Shown here: positions 45,169 through 58,514 of the stretch, one piece after another | How positions within the stretch are numbered: position 1 is the stretch's first letter | Layout: the number at the start of each line of letters is the position of its first letter | Assembly (NCBI GenBank): GCA_026214975.1 | Contig: CM047806.1 | Location: 1,242,501 to 1,306,500 of the forward strand | DNA from: Gentiana macrophylla | Taxonomy: Eukaryota; Streptophyta; Magnoliopsida; Gentianales; Gentianaceae | DNA: 64,000 nt | Reading direction: 5' to 3' | Made by a program: the position numbers and the translations under genes | The notes under the pieces: model-generated | Seen by the model: the letters and a program-made list of their open reading frames with translations, nothing else | What the model was told of the DNA's origin: nothing | The model's database searches: none

Positions 45169-47091
45169 ACCCTAAATGGGTACAACGGTTATATCAAGTA
45201 CCATAATATATTGGGTTTATGTCAAAAAAATAAAACATGAAATATGCAAATAGGGACAATGGAACATTTTTTGGGTAAAAAAGACATATCTTTATTCCAC
45301 AACGATAAATGAAACATTATATTTGAGTCGATTCATCCATGCAGTTAAAAATGATGATTTTGGAATTATGAATGTTGGATTTGTCATTATCACTCAATTT
45401 ATATTTCCATTTGTCACGATTCTCATTTTCCCATCTTTTTGTCATTTTTAACCACTTCCGTAATATATGTTAACCTTACATTTTAATTTTCTTTCACCAT
45501 TTACACATCTACTAGGCAATAGAATATTTAATTAAATGTAACGCATGTAATTTGATATAACTATACCTTACGAGAAGAAGGAAATATATAATATTTAAAA
45601 AGTAAATAATAAAATTTGTCATATATATATATATATATAGCAGACCATATGGATCTATTATTAATTATAATCTGGAAATAATACTGTATATATGATAGTC
45701 AAATTCGCCCCTTAGAAAGTCCATATATAAATTGCTAATACACGGTAGTAGCTGAATAGTAGTAACAATAATATTTTTGCATGAAATAAACCACACAGTT
45801 TGAAGATCTCTTTGCTAGATCTCTAGCAGCTTGCTATTTTTGGATGATAGATAGATAGATATTTCTAAAAGTACTTCTATATAGCTAGCAAGCTAGAGCT
45901 TCTTCTTCTTCTACTCAAATTAACTATATTGTTCATTGGATGAAAAATATTATTTAACAAAATACCAGAACTATAATTAAAAGTGGGGCCCAGACATCTA
46001 GACAAATAGGAAGAAAGGAAACTGGCAAAACAGCAGAAACATCTCTTCAAACTTTGACATTAATTCTGCTGTTATACCTGCAATTTTACACAGAGAGAGA
46101 GAGAGAAAAGAACTCAAGTAAAATTTATAATAATAAGTGATAAAAAAGCTGAACCAATGACAATGGAAAACACAAAAAATTTATATCCAATCTATTTTTG
46201 ACAGAATTTGAGTAACATACAAGTGAATAAAATGTAACAGTGCAAATATTTTTAAACTGTATATATTCGATATTAAGTTTGCATGAAGAAAAGACATACA
46301 GATCTATATATTTCATACCCAACTGGTTTTTGTTTTTTGTTCTCACCAAGTGTTTTTTTTTTCTTTTTCTTTCCGTATATCCGTTATTAAGTCTTGTTTT
46401 AGTGAAAAAAAAATCCTGGATTAGTTACTGAGTATATATGAGCGTGTAAGTCTCATAAAAATGAATAATACTAAGGGAAATGCTATTGATATATACAACA
46501 ATTGTGTTAGAACAATAGACGACGTATTTTTATACTATTGATCATGTTGTGAGACTCATTGATTGATCTAAGCAGGGATGGTGTCAGATTTCAATTTCGA
46601 GTGAGATAATAAACTATATTCGGAATGCATGGTGGGTTGGATTAAGATAATTTGATTGATTGAACTAGATTACACGAAAAAAATTGTCCGGATAGGCTTA
46701 GCCCCTCTAGACTATGTCTTTATCTACGTTCTTGACTCTGATACAGTAAATATAATGCCACATAGGGGACTCCCTACAAGGGAGTTCCTACCTTAGAATT
46801 TCCCTTTATCTACGCCCTTGATCCTGACATGGTAAATACCGCAACTTAATGTGACATTGAAAGATATCTATGTACTATCATATCATGTTAGGCCTCAATG
46901 CATCATCATGTTGTAACATTATTGTATCAGAATAACTATAACAATAGTAAAATTCATAACAAACACTCAACGATAACTCACCCCCTCTCTCTCTATATAT
47001 ATACGCGTCAATGCGTCATGTTTTATTATGAAATGATATATATATATATAAATACTAAGTCAAAATGAATAGGTAAGCAGAAATAAAAAAT
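45169..47091. other. Region downstream of WOX gene
   Basis: No coding signal. It contains an AT dinucleotide run (45621-45640), GATA repeats (45848-45861), a GA run (46094-46105) and two similar strings (TTTATCTACG...TGACTCTGATACAGTAAATA type) at about 46718 and 46803. Part is probably the 3' UTR of the WOX gene, but no poly(A) site can be fixed. Confidence 0.5.
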
Positions 47092-48217
47092 TTAGGGGAC
47101 AATACAAGAGTTATTTAAGGAAGGTAATAGACGTACCAAATTAGTAAGGGTGGTGGTGGTGTCGAGTGGTGAGGGTGGAGGTAACGTGCGGATGAGGTAA
47201 TAAAAGGCACCATGCTGCAGTGGCTCAAGTGCTACCCCCCATTCATTGGTTATTACTGGTTGCCCATTGGAGTGTATGAGTATTGCATCGTCCCCAAATG
47301 CTTCTCTTACGTTGAAGGGGCCCATTGCCACCTCATACGCCACGTCATTTATGAAAATTATGGACGATTTTATAGGTGGTGGTGGTGGTGGTGGTGTACT
47401 CATAATACATGTTTCACCAACACCCCCACATGCACCTAAACAAAAGCAAAACAGATATGTTTAAATCCATTACACAACACAATTTCGAATATTTAGCATA
47501 ATATAACTCTTATTGATCATGATACAAATTCATTATAAGTTATGGTGTAAAAGTGTATTGTATAGTCGTTGCATCACTATTTTCTTAATCTCATAATTTA
47601 ATTTAATGCTATTATCATAATCGATCATTCTAACACAACGAATGTTTTAAATTTTTGTTAAATGGGACCGTTAGTGACGTGACGGTAACATTAACAAATC
47701 CAGAAATATATATTTGAGTGGATAGTAAAATATATTTATATAGTTGTGTGTTTTTTAATTAGTATAAGAAACATACAATTTTTTAAATGTATCACAAAAA
47801 AAAAAAAAAAGGCGGTGAGCTTAGCTCCCCTAATTAAGCCACACTTTGGCTAAGCCCTTGGGACGTATCCTTCTAAAATAAATGCCATATCATTAGATGC
47901 CCATTATTAATTATATCGATTATGGCATTCATTGTGTCGTAATTAATGAATGTGACTGTAATTGGGGCGGCGTCACCTTATACAAGGTTGAGAAAAACCC
48001 TGTCCCTAAAAAAACAATTTACTGTATGTATATGTGAAATTGATACATCAATTGTTATGTATTAACCCATTAACTGTTATGTATTGATCTTAAAACACAT
48101 AAGAGACAATTTTATGAACAGTATCGAGGAAATTTACGCAGCCGCCTTAGACTATAGCATTTACTCTAATTAAGTCTCTAATCCTGTAGATTGTTATTTA
48201 TTAGCTTGTCACTAATG

Positions 48218-48278
<61 letters not shown>

Positions 48279-51200
48279 ATTTATTTATTTATTTATTTAT
48301 ATCAGATTCCAATTGTTTTTTGTAGGACATTTGATTTGTTAATGAGAAAAACAGTAGAGGAGTCAATCCATGCAGACGTCAATAGAGGCAAAGAAGATGA
48401 AAACCCGGGTGAAAGACAAAAATATATCCTTGTCTTTTCACAGACATGACAAACATATTGTCCAAATATTTGTTTTTTTTCATATATATATATATACATA
48501 TATTATAAAAACTAGTAAAAACAAAGCGCAACAGTGCACTTCAATGATCCATCACTTCCATGAAATGCCCACTTGTAAACAGCTTCTTCTATTTGGGAGC
48601 AAAAAGATTTATTCTGTCTGAGATCGACGGCCTAGTTGTGAAATAAACTATAACTTAGAATGAAAAATTGAGGATTCGAGCTTCACTTTAGTAAATGTGT
48701 ATGTTAAAATCTTTCGTTTTTTGAAAAAAAAAAAAAAAAAGATTTATTCTTATTTTAGAATAAGATTTTACCTCATGTATATATGTTTTTTTTTTTTTTT
48801 TTTTTTTTTACTTTTTAATTGTATGATAATAGACCTTTGCTGCATTTGTAGTAGTATTAAATAGGAATTAAGCATACGAATCTTACCCTATAGATTTATT
48901 CCTTAAACTTTTGCAACATCAGGTCAGAAGTAGTCACGATCCAAATATCATGCATCTTAGTAGTTGTTGAAATAGGGGTTAAGAAAAAGGGTCAATATTA
49001 ATAGAGCAAGAAGAAAGGATGGAATAATCTATGGGTTATTCACCATATGTACCTTTACTACGACTAGTCTTGGTTCAATTAGATATGTGATTAACTACTA
49101 ATATCACCAATATGAGGAGTTGAAGATAGTCAATTAAGGGTAGGCCTGTAAACGAGCCGAACCCTATCGAACCCTGGCAGGGTTCGAGCTCGGCTCGGTG
49201 TGTTCGAACCTTAGGCTCGGTTCGGTTCGAAATGGCCGAGCCTTATATTTTCATTATCCGGCTCGGGTTCGGCCTGGTATTTGGGGAAGAAAGCTCGGCT
49301 CGGTTCGGCTCGAACATGTCGAACCGTTCGAACATGTTTGGCTCGAACTGGGTTTTAAAAAAAAATCAGAATTTTGTGTTCGAACATGTTCGGCTCGAAT
49401 CAGATATGAATTTATGATATCCGAGGCGAACATGTTCGGCTCGACCACCGAATATCTAATTTGTAAGGTTCGCTCAAAGTTCGAACCCACGAACCGAGCC
49501 CGAATCGAGCTTTTTCGAGTTCTAATATTCTTAATCGAATCGAATATTTAGGTTCATTTACAGCCCTAATTAAGGGTATAAGTTCACTATTTTAGTCTTT
49601 AAAATATAGAGAATGGGCACGATCATTATCATTTCACAATCAGTGACACAACGGTTATATATATAATGATCAATTTAAAGTCATCATAATTAACAGTAAA
49701 GGTTATCATCCATGTACGGATCTATGTGGGCTAGGGGTGGGTAACAGTAAAACGATGTAATTTTGTTGTTAAAAATGTAGTTTTAGACTCCGGTGATTTC
49801 AACGGAACAAATTTTTAGATAAAAAATATAGTTTTACAGTCGGATGACCACACTAAAATAAAATTATGGATCCGCCTCTCTTAGCGTTGTAACATTTTTT
49901 GTGACACAACATGTATCATTATTCTTTAACAATTTTAGGACAATGACGGTGAAAAGTTACCCAACAGTGTTCATGCTAAAAACCAACGGTTAAAAAATAA
50001 AAATCACTGTATAAAGATTGAAGTGAGTTAAAATCAAAAGACACGCAAAAAAAGAAATCATGAAAGACAATACCTTGATGAGTATGATGGATAGCTGACA
50101 AGGCAGAAAAACTTGTTGAAGAAACATTCATTTGATTAGCACCACTTATAGTACTACTTGAAACTGTAGTACTGTTATTAGCACCACTACTGTAACTCAA
50201 CAGTTGTTGCTGCATCTTCATCATCATCATCTTCTCTTCCAATTCAGCATTAATATTCTTTGTAGAAGCAGTTGTGAATCCAAGTAAAAAATCACTTAGC
50301 AAGAAGCTGGACTCGTCAAGAAACTGATGACTTTCATGAGGATGATGCCCTGGGAATGATGAATTAAACCCTTGACTCAGAATAGGGAAAAATGGTGCTT
50401 TCAAGAAATCGTTTTCATGGTTCTGAAGAAACGGAGGAGGAGTACATTTCTCGACCGGCGGCGGCGGAAGGGAGGAGGAAATGGAGAAGATAGGTGGTGA
50501 TGGTGATGGTGGTGGTGGTGGTGGTGGTGGTTGAGGGAGTGATTTGGGAGGTTTTTGGTTATTATTAGTAAGGTGGCGTTGTTGTTTGTGTTTGCTTCTT
50601 GATTTCCTGTTTTGGAACCAGTAGAAAACATTGGCATCACCAACTTGTCCATATTCTTGTAACTGAGATCTGATTTTTCTGATCTCGTCTCTGGATGGAT
50701 TCACTGTCCCTGAATTGAAGATTGCTTCAGTATGCGTATTTGTTCCGGTCTTGGATTCCATCTTGGCTTTGGCTCTGGTGCCCTCTCCTGATCACCTCCT
50801 CCTGCAAAAAAAAAAAAAAAAAAAAAAATACTTTTTTTGGACTCTAATTAAACTCGTAACTGACATTTGAAAAGTCGATTTAATTATATAGTCAAGATTG
50901 GACTTTGAACTTGTGGATTTGTGCACATTCAACTACTTAAAAGTCACTTAATACGTCGATTGTGGTCAATTGTGCGCATTCAAATGAACCGGCATACATG
51001 TGATCATAGGTGATCGATCGATGATGCCATTAAAAGGTGTCCAATATTAATTGATCACTGTACATATTAATATTTGATCAAATTCAAATGTGCATTACTC
51101 ATATCCCTTGATCAGATGATTGTACTATCAACTGACCACATAGCTAGAGACACATATTCAAGAAAATAGACTTATTATAACTCAAACAAAAACTTTCATA

Positions 51201-51357
51201 ATTAAGACTGTATATATCCCCATCTTATATATAACCAGTGCAAAAACCCCTTTAAATTAGAAGTTTAGAAGCACATATATGGTCCATGAAGATATTAGCT
51301 AGCTAGCTAGTTTGAAAAAGTGAAATATTATATATTTAGAGTTAGAGAGAGAGAGAG

Positions 51358-51413
<56 letters not shown>

Positions 51414-51574
51414 GAAGAAGAGAGTGGGCCTGATTTCTGGGAAGCATTAGAGTTGATATTGTTGTTGATGTTGTTGTTGTTGTCATGATGAATCCAATTA
51501 GGGTGATGGGTAGTTGAGTTAACACAAGACTTGGTCTTGAACATACTAGGCCAGTGCCTATTTGATGATGCCAT
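47092..51574 (-). CDS. WOX9: WUSCHEL-related homeobox protein, WOX8/WOX9 type
   Basis: A plant homeodomain transcription factor; WOX8/9 proteins act in the nucleus in embryo patterning and meristem growth. Three exons: 51412-51574 (ATG at 51574, [13 protein letters not shown]), 50074-50801 and 47092-47435, all with GT/AG introns. Exon 2 carries the whole homeodomain, about residues 67-130 ([38 protein letters not shown]), then proline- and serine-rich sequence. Exon 3 has the WOX8/9 C-terminal block ([28 protein letters not shown]). Predicted length is about 411 residues, slightly above the Arabidopsis protein. One base is missing near 50727 (between ILE and AIF of the homeodomain). All downstream sequence is conserved, so I infer a consensus error. 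WOX8 versus WOX9 cannot be settled here. Confidence 0.93.
48218..48302. repeat. Compound microsatellite (AT)n-(T)n-(ATTT)n
   Basis: About 45 bp of AT repeats, then about 18 T, then six ATTT units. Likely length-variable. Confidence 0.9.
48616..48736 (+). mobile_element. SINE in WOX intron 2
   Basis: About 120 bp flanked by the perfect 14-bp duplication AAAAGATTTATTCT (48602-48615, 48737-48750) and ending in an A run. A B-box-like GGATTCGAGCTTC is at about 48671. It lies antisense to the WOX transcript. Confidence 0.75.
49141..49568. mobile_element. hAT-type MITE in WOX intron 2
   Basis: 428 bp with imperfect terminal inverted repeats TAGGCCTGTAAACGAGCC and GGTTCATTTACAGCCCTA and the perfect 8-bp target duplication ATTAAGGG (49133-49140, 49569-49576), diagnostic of hAT. 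The interior is rich in GGCTCGGTTCG and the palindrome GAACATGTTC. Open frames here are repeat artefacts. Confidence 0.9.
50802..51411 (-). other. WOX gene intron 1
   Basis: 610 bp. Starts GTATATAT, continuing straight into a (TA)n-(GA)n tract (51343-51411), and ends at an AG preceded by about 23 T in sense orientation. Confidence 0.88.
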
Positions 51575-53715
51575 TTTTTTTTTAATTAATTGATTGATTT
51601 TTTGAGGGATATTGTGGTGTTGGTGGGATTCAAACTTTGACAATAAGATGGGAAATTAAAGAAAGAAAGACAAATTGAAGAAAGATAGAAAGCCCTCCCT
51701 TCGGCCCTTTGGGGTTAGTTACTTTCACTTGACTTATAACTTTTTCTTGCTTTTTGTGCTTTCAGTGTGTGTGAATTAATGAATGAGGAGAGGACTGATA
51801 TATAGGCTCAGACCATATATATATATATATATATAAACTTATACTACTACTATATATGTAATAGGCTCTCCCTCCCCCCTTCTCACCTACTTCTGGTTTC
51901 ACTTCATCTTCACATTTAATGATCGAACAGTCCTCATGTATAGATCTATACATAAAATAAGTAAGAGTACGTAATGATACATGCACAATTCGAACGCAAC
52001 GAGTGGCATAACATGTATTTATATCATTGATTATGATCTGAGGCTTATTGATAATGATGTGAGACTCACGAATCGTGTTGTGTCATTTCGTTGTCACCAG
52101 AACGCCACGCTTCATATCAATACTCAATAAGGTATACCTGTCACTTATAAGGTTTTATTTAACAACGGTTAAAATAAATGGAATGTTATATAATTAATTT
52201 TATTTATTACAAAGTTTACCATTAGTTACATAGTAATATAATTATAAATGCCTATTTATTAGTGTAATGCACGCATACATATATGTATGTGTTTATACTT
52301 AATTACGTACACACAACAACACCCACATAAAATAATTACTCCACAGTCCACATACATGAGCAAAAACACACTTACGTTTACAGTATCTGTCTTTCTAGTG
52401 ATAATAAGTAATTACCATTTGCTTTATTATATTGCTAAATGGCTGTTTATAAAATGTAAACTATATTGATGTTTAGTCGTGAAGAATGTTCCTGCAGGAG
52501 GGTAAAAATACCCCTCGATCGAGTCGATCAATAACCAAAGCTTTACATATATATATACTTTGACCCAATTAATTAAGTATAAGTAGTACTACTACTGCAA
52601 TATATATCTAGCAAATAATCTCTCTCTCTTGTGGCTTTAAAACTTTCACATCATCTACTCCTCCACCGTCCAATTTCCTTTTTTTTTTTTTTATTTATTC
52701 AAGCAATTACTTCTTCAATTAAAGTAATCCTAATTAATAAACTGTCACATTGTTTCTGAAAGTCTCCATGACGTACTACATTGCAATAAAATAATAATAT
52801 GAGTAATAACAGCAATACAAACGGAAAATAAATAATATAATGGATAGTTCACACCAAAGTTTCACCGAATGTCCACTTACGAAACATTTTTCATTTCATT
52901 TTCATTTTCATTATAACAAAATTAATAATAGAATCATTCATGAATTAATACACGATGATGTTTTATTCTTTTAATAAAATCTTTTTGCAGTTCAAAAAAA
53001 TAATATATCAAGAAACATCCCACCTAACATATATATATACACAGATATAATCATATGTAAAAAAAAATATGAATGTAACCCGAAAAAAAATGTACGAAAT
53101 ATACATATATGCCGGCCTCTGCATGCAAAAATGAATCTGCATGCAGCGCCATTTTGATGACTCAATATATGCATCATATTGCATTAAGAGCTTTCTCTGA
53201 TCGATGAAGAAGTTATATTATAATGTAAACCACATGCAGTATATGTCCATATCAAAAGCTTCTTTTGTTGCACTAGCTTCCCGGTGTATGTATATATCCA
53301 ATTGTACGTACTTGTACATATAGTCAGCTAGAAGAATTCATTATTCCAGTACTGTTGAAATATTAATTAATTATTCATCTCGATCAGTATGGGGTTTTTG
53401 TACTCCCTCTGTATCTTGGATCACTTTCTATCTAATTCTGCTTCCATTTTGAGCTTTATAATTTTGTAAGCGTTTTTTGTTGTGAGTTTTCTCACTTTTT
53501 CCATTTTTAATTTATACTCTTACAACTGATACATATATATATGTGCATCAACTGAGCAATACATTTATATATGTTGCAAGTATATGGATAATAGCAAGCA
53601 CGAGCGACTAAGAAAGCACGTAATTATATACAGTTATGAAGTTAATTAGTTAATTATATTGTTTTATAATTCTATTAATAAGGCATGAAATGCATTAAGT
53701 CAGAACATCAAAATC
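51575..53715. other. Upstream region of WOX gene, no gene
   Basis: AT-rich promoter and intergenic DNA. It contains a GAAAGAAAG run (51659-51690), an AT run (51817-51834) and ATATATA-rich strings. The initiating TATA box cannot be chosen with confidence. A partial Stowaway-like end (CTCCCTCTGTATC) is at 53403 without a partner. Confidence 0.5.
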
Positions 53716-53729
53716 AAAATCAATTCTTT

Positions 53730-53877
53730 GTCGATGAGGCCTAACTCAAATGGTTAGAGCTAAGATCTTGAGTCCTGAAGGTCTCAGGTTCGAATCCCTC
53801 TGGAGGCAATTTATGTGGTGTGTTTGTCCACCAATGTGGTGGTATCTTCCTTTAATTGTAATTAACAAAAAAGAATT
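53730..53877 (+). mobile_element. tRNA-derived SINE
   Basis: 148 bp flanked by AAAATCAMTTCTTT (53716-53729, 53878-53891; one mismatch). The head is tRNA-like: A-box region AAATGGTTAGAGC (53748) and B-box GGTTCGAATCC (53787). It is not a functional tRNA gene because the 3' half of the cloverleaf is lacking. Confidence 0.88.
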
Positions 53878-54065
53878 AAAATCACTTCTTTATGCTTCTT
53901 TTACATCATTTTTTCATTCTATTTTGCAGAATCTTTATTTAAATCAATTGTATCATATTCACTATTATTAGTACTATAATGATCAACATTAAAAAATAAT
54001 TTCAAATCCATGATAAAAGACATATTCACACACATATGTATATTTTAATGATGATAAATATATTA

Positions 54066-54344
54066 CCACCGTCGTCCCAAAATATAAGTCCATTAAGTTT
54101 TTTTTCATTTTGTCTCATAGTATAAATCCGTTTAGAATATCAATTAAAACATTTATTACATTTTTATTTCTTCTACCATTAATTTATTGTACATCCACCT
54201 ACTTTTCACTACTACACAAGTTTTACATTAATAACAGTCAGATGGTATTTTAGACTTTTTATCACTAAAAATTAATGATATTTAACTGATTTCTTAAATT
54301 GTATGAAAAGTCCTAAATCAATTTATATTTTGAGATGGAGGTAG
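54066..54344. mobile_element. Stowaway-like MITE
   Basis: Ends CCACCGTCGTCCCAAAATATAAG and AATTTATATTTTGAGATGGAGGTAG (imperfect inverted repeats), flanked by TA on both sides. Confidence 0.85.
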
Positions 54345-54382
54345 TAATGGTTAAAACTAGAACAACTTTTTTAAAGGAAATA

Positions 54383-54633
54383 TTCCCTCCGTTCGAAATA
54401 AGACAATTGTCAAAACGCATAGCGTATTAAGGATGCAAGTTAATCTTTAAATTGAATGTTAACATTACTAAAATACCCTTAATTTATTAATGCAATGTTG
54501 TATTTATTCTCTCACTCCTTAATAAATAATGTAGGAAAAACATAATAAATATTGCATTGAAAATGTAATTGTCTCAGTTATTTTGAAACAAATTTTTTTA
54601 ACAACTGCCTCAATTATTTCGAAACGGATGAAG
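54383..54633. mobile_element. Stowaway-like MITE, second type
   Basis: Ends TTCCCTCCGTTCGAAATAAG and ATTTCGAAACGGATGAAG, flanked by TA. Its right end resembles that of the element at 54888. Confidence 0.8.
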
Positions 54634-54887
54634 TATACGGAAAATAGTCAAAAGAGAAAGTTGGACGGGCTTTTGACCACAATGCATGTAGTAATAACAT
54701 CTCAAAACGGTTGTTTTGGGGGGTGTAATATAATCCAAAGTCTTAACAAACTACCTAATGCTATTTATGCTTTTATCAAAACCTCAAATTCCCGTAAGTG
54801 CGACATAGTCAAAGGATAAACCACTTGTAGTCTTGTGTCTGTGTGATTCCGACATGCAAAATATACTTGATGTTGCTTTTCTAATTG

Positions 54888-55244
54888 CTCCTTCCGTGTC
54901 GTAATATAGGGCATTTTACATTTTTTAACATTTTTTAAATTATAAAGCCTTATCACATTCCAATACTTTTTCCATTTCATAATATTTGAAGTAGATTCCA
55001 AAAACATGCATATTAAAAAAATAATTAATTGTTTTAACTTTGATTAGATAATGACTACAATACCCTTATGAAAAATGACAAATGAAGTAAATAATGTCAA
55101 TGCATTTACGATAGTGTATGAAGAAAATAAAAAGATGGGTAAAAAGGAAAAGTGCATTAAATTTTGTATTGGAAAATATTCTGACTCAGTTATTTTAGAA
55201 TAAATTTTTTTAGCAATTGCCTTAATTATTTTGTAACGAAAGGA
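54888..55244. mobile_element. Stowaway-like MITE, diverged
   Basis: Ends CTCCTTCCGTGTCGTAATATAGGG and TTATTTTGTAACGAAAGGAG. TA follows on the right only. It has the same TTTTTTAGCAATTGCCTTAATTAT right-hand section as the previous MITE, so the two are relatives. Confidence 0.7.
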
Positions 55245-55618
55245 GTACAATTTTTTTTGTTTTCTAAAATGTATAGGTGGTTTTTATGATGACAATACAA
55301 GAGAAATGGTGCATATATAGCTTAGGTGTCCATATATTATAATGTTTATGTGATTAGAATCACATGACCATAAAAAACACCTTACGCAAGCCTTTGGTCT
55401 CCCAAACATGGCCGGATTTAATACGTCTCTTCGGGATATTGTCTATAGAAAACATTTTTTTCTTTAATCAACCAGAAACATTTTATAATTAATTAATAAA
55501 GAAAAAAAATATTATGTACATTACGTAGTTTTATGTTATACATGTCAAAATATTCGATGGATGAAGTTATTTTATATCCTGGATCAATTGAGCCTTAGGA
55601 TATCTAAGTTTTAAGCAA

Positions 55619-55664
<46 letters not shown>

Positions 55665-57225
55665 ATTGTTCATAATAATAGAACTATTTCAAAACCTTGT
55701 CTGTCAATGGAGAACACGATACAGCTTTTAGCAGAAATTTTATGGTGGTCACCGACCAAAATATGACTTAGTGATCCAGGACCAAATAAATTCAGGAAAC
55801 ACGCGGCCCATCGTGTAAAATATAAATCTTATACTTTTATAAATTTGCGCTTTTTTAGAATCCTATTGGATGATAAGATGATACGTGGTCTTTGGATCAC
55901 CATAAAACTAGTGCAGCTTTTAGACACACCACTAAAAAAAATCAGAATGTGCAACCGAAAAATAAATGACAATGAACGGTTTATAATGCTTCTCGAGATA
56001 AATGAGATAAAAAAAAAATAATAATAAAAGTAAAGACAACCTCTTATCTTATCCTACATTATTTAGATAGAAAAAAGATAAAATAAATATTATCGCTTAG
56101 AGTTATTTATTTCAACTTATTAAACTCTTTTTCTTTTTTTATCTCTTACTCGAATATCTTTATCTAATGTGATTTGCTATGTTTTCCGTCACACATGATT
56201 ACGACTTGATAGGCTTGTTCTGTTAGCAAGACTCATCCAAGAAGAATGTAAGTCGTACCGGGATTACTATATATACTTGTATCAGTATATAGTCAACTTT
56301 CTGAAATTACAATATATTCACCGATTATACAAAATGAGTTCTAACAACATATAAGAAATGAGTCTAATCTTCAAAACCTAGTATATTAGTTAAGGGAAGT
56401 TTCATACATTAATATTATGGTCAAACAATATCAACTCTTAATGTTAAACACATAACATCGGTCTTTAACATACACTCTCATGTGGGCATATATATAAGAA
56501 GGCGTGCACTGCAAAATTAACAAAGAAGGCCGGGCCAACATTTGAACGATATAAAATGGATTGATATATATATCCAACAACATATCAGAAAAAAAACTAC
56601 ATCCTCAAAACCTATTTTTAAATATATAAAATGTTAATTATCTATTTTCTCATCAAGTTGAGAGACAAGATAATTCAACATAATATGAAACAGATCGAGG
56701 TTATGTGCTCCAAACTATACGTCAACATTGTCTTTCATTCTATATTATGTGAGTATTACCCTTTGTTGGTCTTATATATATGCATTTTATAAACCTTTGT
56801 GTCGGCCTTATAGTGTATTTTATATGTCAATATGTATGTCATGTTGGCTCAAATGGGCATATTGGAATATTTAATATGTTAATTATGGTAGTTCGATCAA
56901 CACTTTGCTCATCATTGTGTAAAACTTATTGATCGATATAGATGATATCATAATCGATCATGTAAATTAAAAGTGTATCGTGATAATTGTGACATTATCC
57001 TAATCAAATTGATCAACTAGTGAAGAATTTGGTTTATTTGTGAAATAATAATCGACCACTGTTTCAATTTGCCTCGGTCAATGTAGACAGGATAAAATTG
57101 CAAGCAAAGGGTCCAAAAGTGCACATACTCAGCCCTTTCAGAACTAAGTAAATTCACGCAGAATGCTTAATATAGTAATAGTAGACTACTAGTATATAAT
57201 TTCACCTATGTATAACTCTTTACCA

Positions 57226-57281
<56 letters not shown>

Positions 57282-57557
57282 CACTCTCATTCTTCTCCAA
57301 ACGTGTGGGTTAATTTTTTTATATAGGCCGACTTCTATTTGCATGAAATGCTTATGTCATAGAATTTAAAAGTTGTATTCTCTTTGTTTTTCTTTAAGTA
57401 AGATGCTAGAGATATGTATAGCTTCAATCACATTATGAACACATCCATTATATAAGTTATTCATTCTTGTCATCCATTGATGCGTAACTAAATTATAACG
57501 TCTCAGAACTCAAGGTTAACTGCGAAACTTATATTAAGTCATAATGAAACTATTAAT
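55245..57557. other. Intergenic, no gene seen
   Basis: Contains AT dinucleotide runs at 55622-55663 and 57229-57274. An inverted pair AATTTTATGGTGGTCAC (55737) and GGATCACCATAAAACT (55896) may mark a ~180-bp foldback element. No coding frame of interest. Confidence 0.55.
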
Positions 57558-57559
57558 TA

Positions 57560-57832
57560 CTACATCCGTCCTAAAATATAAGTCATTTTAGGTGTTTTTA
57601 TACAGATTAAGAAAGTGGTTGAATGACATTAATTTGAAGGTTAAATGTCTAAAATGTCTATTGACTATCATTAATGCAGTAGTTGTTAAGTAATGAAAAG
57701 TTGTTAAATTGATAATAAATTAGAGATAAGACAGAGATAGGAGTAATAAATGTTGCATTGGTAATGTAGAATAACTTATATTATTATGGGATAAATCTAA
57801 AGAGGTAGAATGACTTATATTTTGGGATTTTA
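57560..57832. mobile_element. Stowaway-like MITE, right end cut
   Basis: Left end CTACATCCGTCCTAAAATATAAG after TA. The right end reaches GACTTATATTTTGGGAT and then stops before the expected CGGAGGTAG, exactly where the copia LTR begins (57833). The copia element probably inserted into it. Confidence 0.75.
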
Positions 57833-58030
57833 TGATATTTTAGGTTTATCATCTTCATTTCTATTGTAAAGTAAATCAAATACTTTCATTGAATTATAAT
57901 GTGAGTACATCAAGGTATATATAGCCATGTATAGCTTGGCCAACAAGTATATAGATAAATACCAAAAATATAAAATACTAGAAATACAAATATGTGAATT
58001 AATTAATCCTTATCTATAATATCTTCAACA
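57833..58030 (-). repeat. 3' LTR of Ale-like element
   Basis: On the minus strand runs TGTTGAAGATATT ... CCTAAAATATCA. It is preceded by the purine tract GCGGGGGCG. The other LTR is not in the window. Confidence 0.8.
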
Positions 58031-58480
58031 CGCCCCCGCAATCCAAATGGGAAGTGGTGGACACGGAGATTGGTCTTAAGTAAGTCAAAGCGCCGGACGG
58101 GCAGCGGCTTTGTGAGAGGTCGGCGGTGATCCTTCGAATCGAAAATGAGATGGAGAGACGCTTGGAGGCGACTAATTCACGAACATGATGAAAGTCAATC
58201 TCGATACATTTAGTGCGGGCATGGAAAACCGGATTGTGCGCAAAGTAGGTGGCACCAATATTGTCGCACCACAAGATCGGCGGAGTCGGAAGTGTGATGT
58301 GCATTTCGGTTAGGAGACTGGTCAATCATTGAACTTCAGCAGCAGATTGGAAAGCGGTCTTGTATTCGACCTATGTACTACTCTTGAGACGGTGAGATGT
58401 TATTTGGAGCGCCAACTTAAGAGATTATTGCCGAGAAAGACACAATAGCACCGATAGAAATGACGGTTATCGGGTCCGCC
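58031..58480 (-). pseudogene. Ale-like RNase H
   Basis: [21 protein letters not shown] and [11 protein letters not shown] are intact in one frame (58180-58270), a strong copia RNase H signature. The part with the SxxEAEY motif upstream is out of frame, near 58330-58470. Confidence 0.85.
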
Positions 58481-58514
58481 GCCGATCGGAGTCGGAATAG
58501 GCTTGGATGAGTGG

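Larger units (their letters stand above)
47436..50073 (-). other. WOX gene intron 2, transposon-rich
   Basis: A 2.6-kb intron holding a SINE (48616-48736), a hAT MITE (49141-49568), a compound AT/T/ATTT microsatellite (48218-48300) and poly-T and poly-A runs. No coding sequence belongs here. Confidence 0.88.

Noticed and set aside
47212..47464. Plus-strand frames opposite WOX exon 3
   Set aside because: Shadows of the conserved minus-strand exon.
49198..49551. 117-codon plus-strand frame
   Set aside because: Lies wholly in the hAT MITE and arises from GGCTCGGTTCG repeats.
53735..53820. Functional tRNA gene
   Set aside because: A and B boxes are present, but the acceptor 3' strand is lacking and a 14-bp target duplication frames a larger unit, so it is a SINE.
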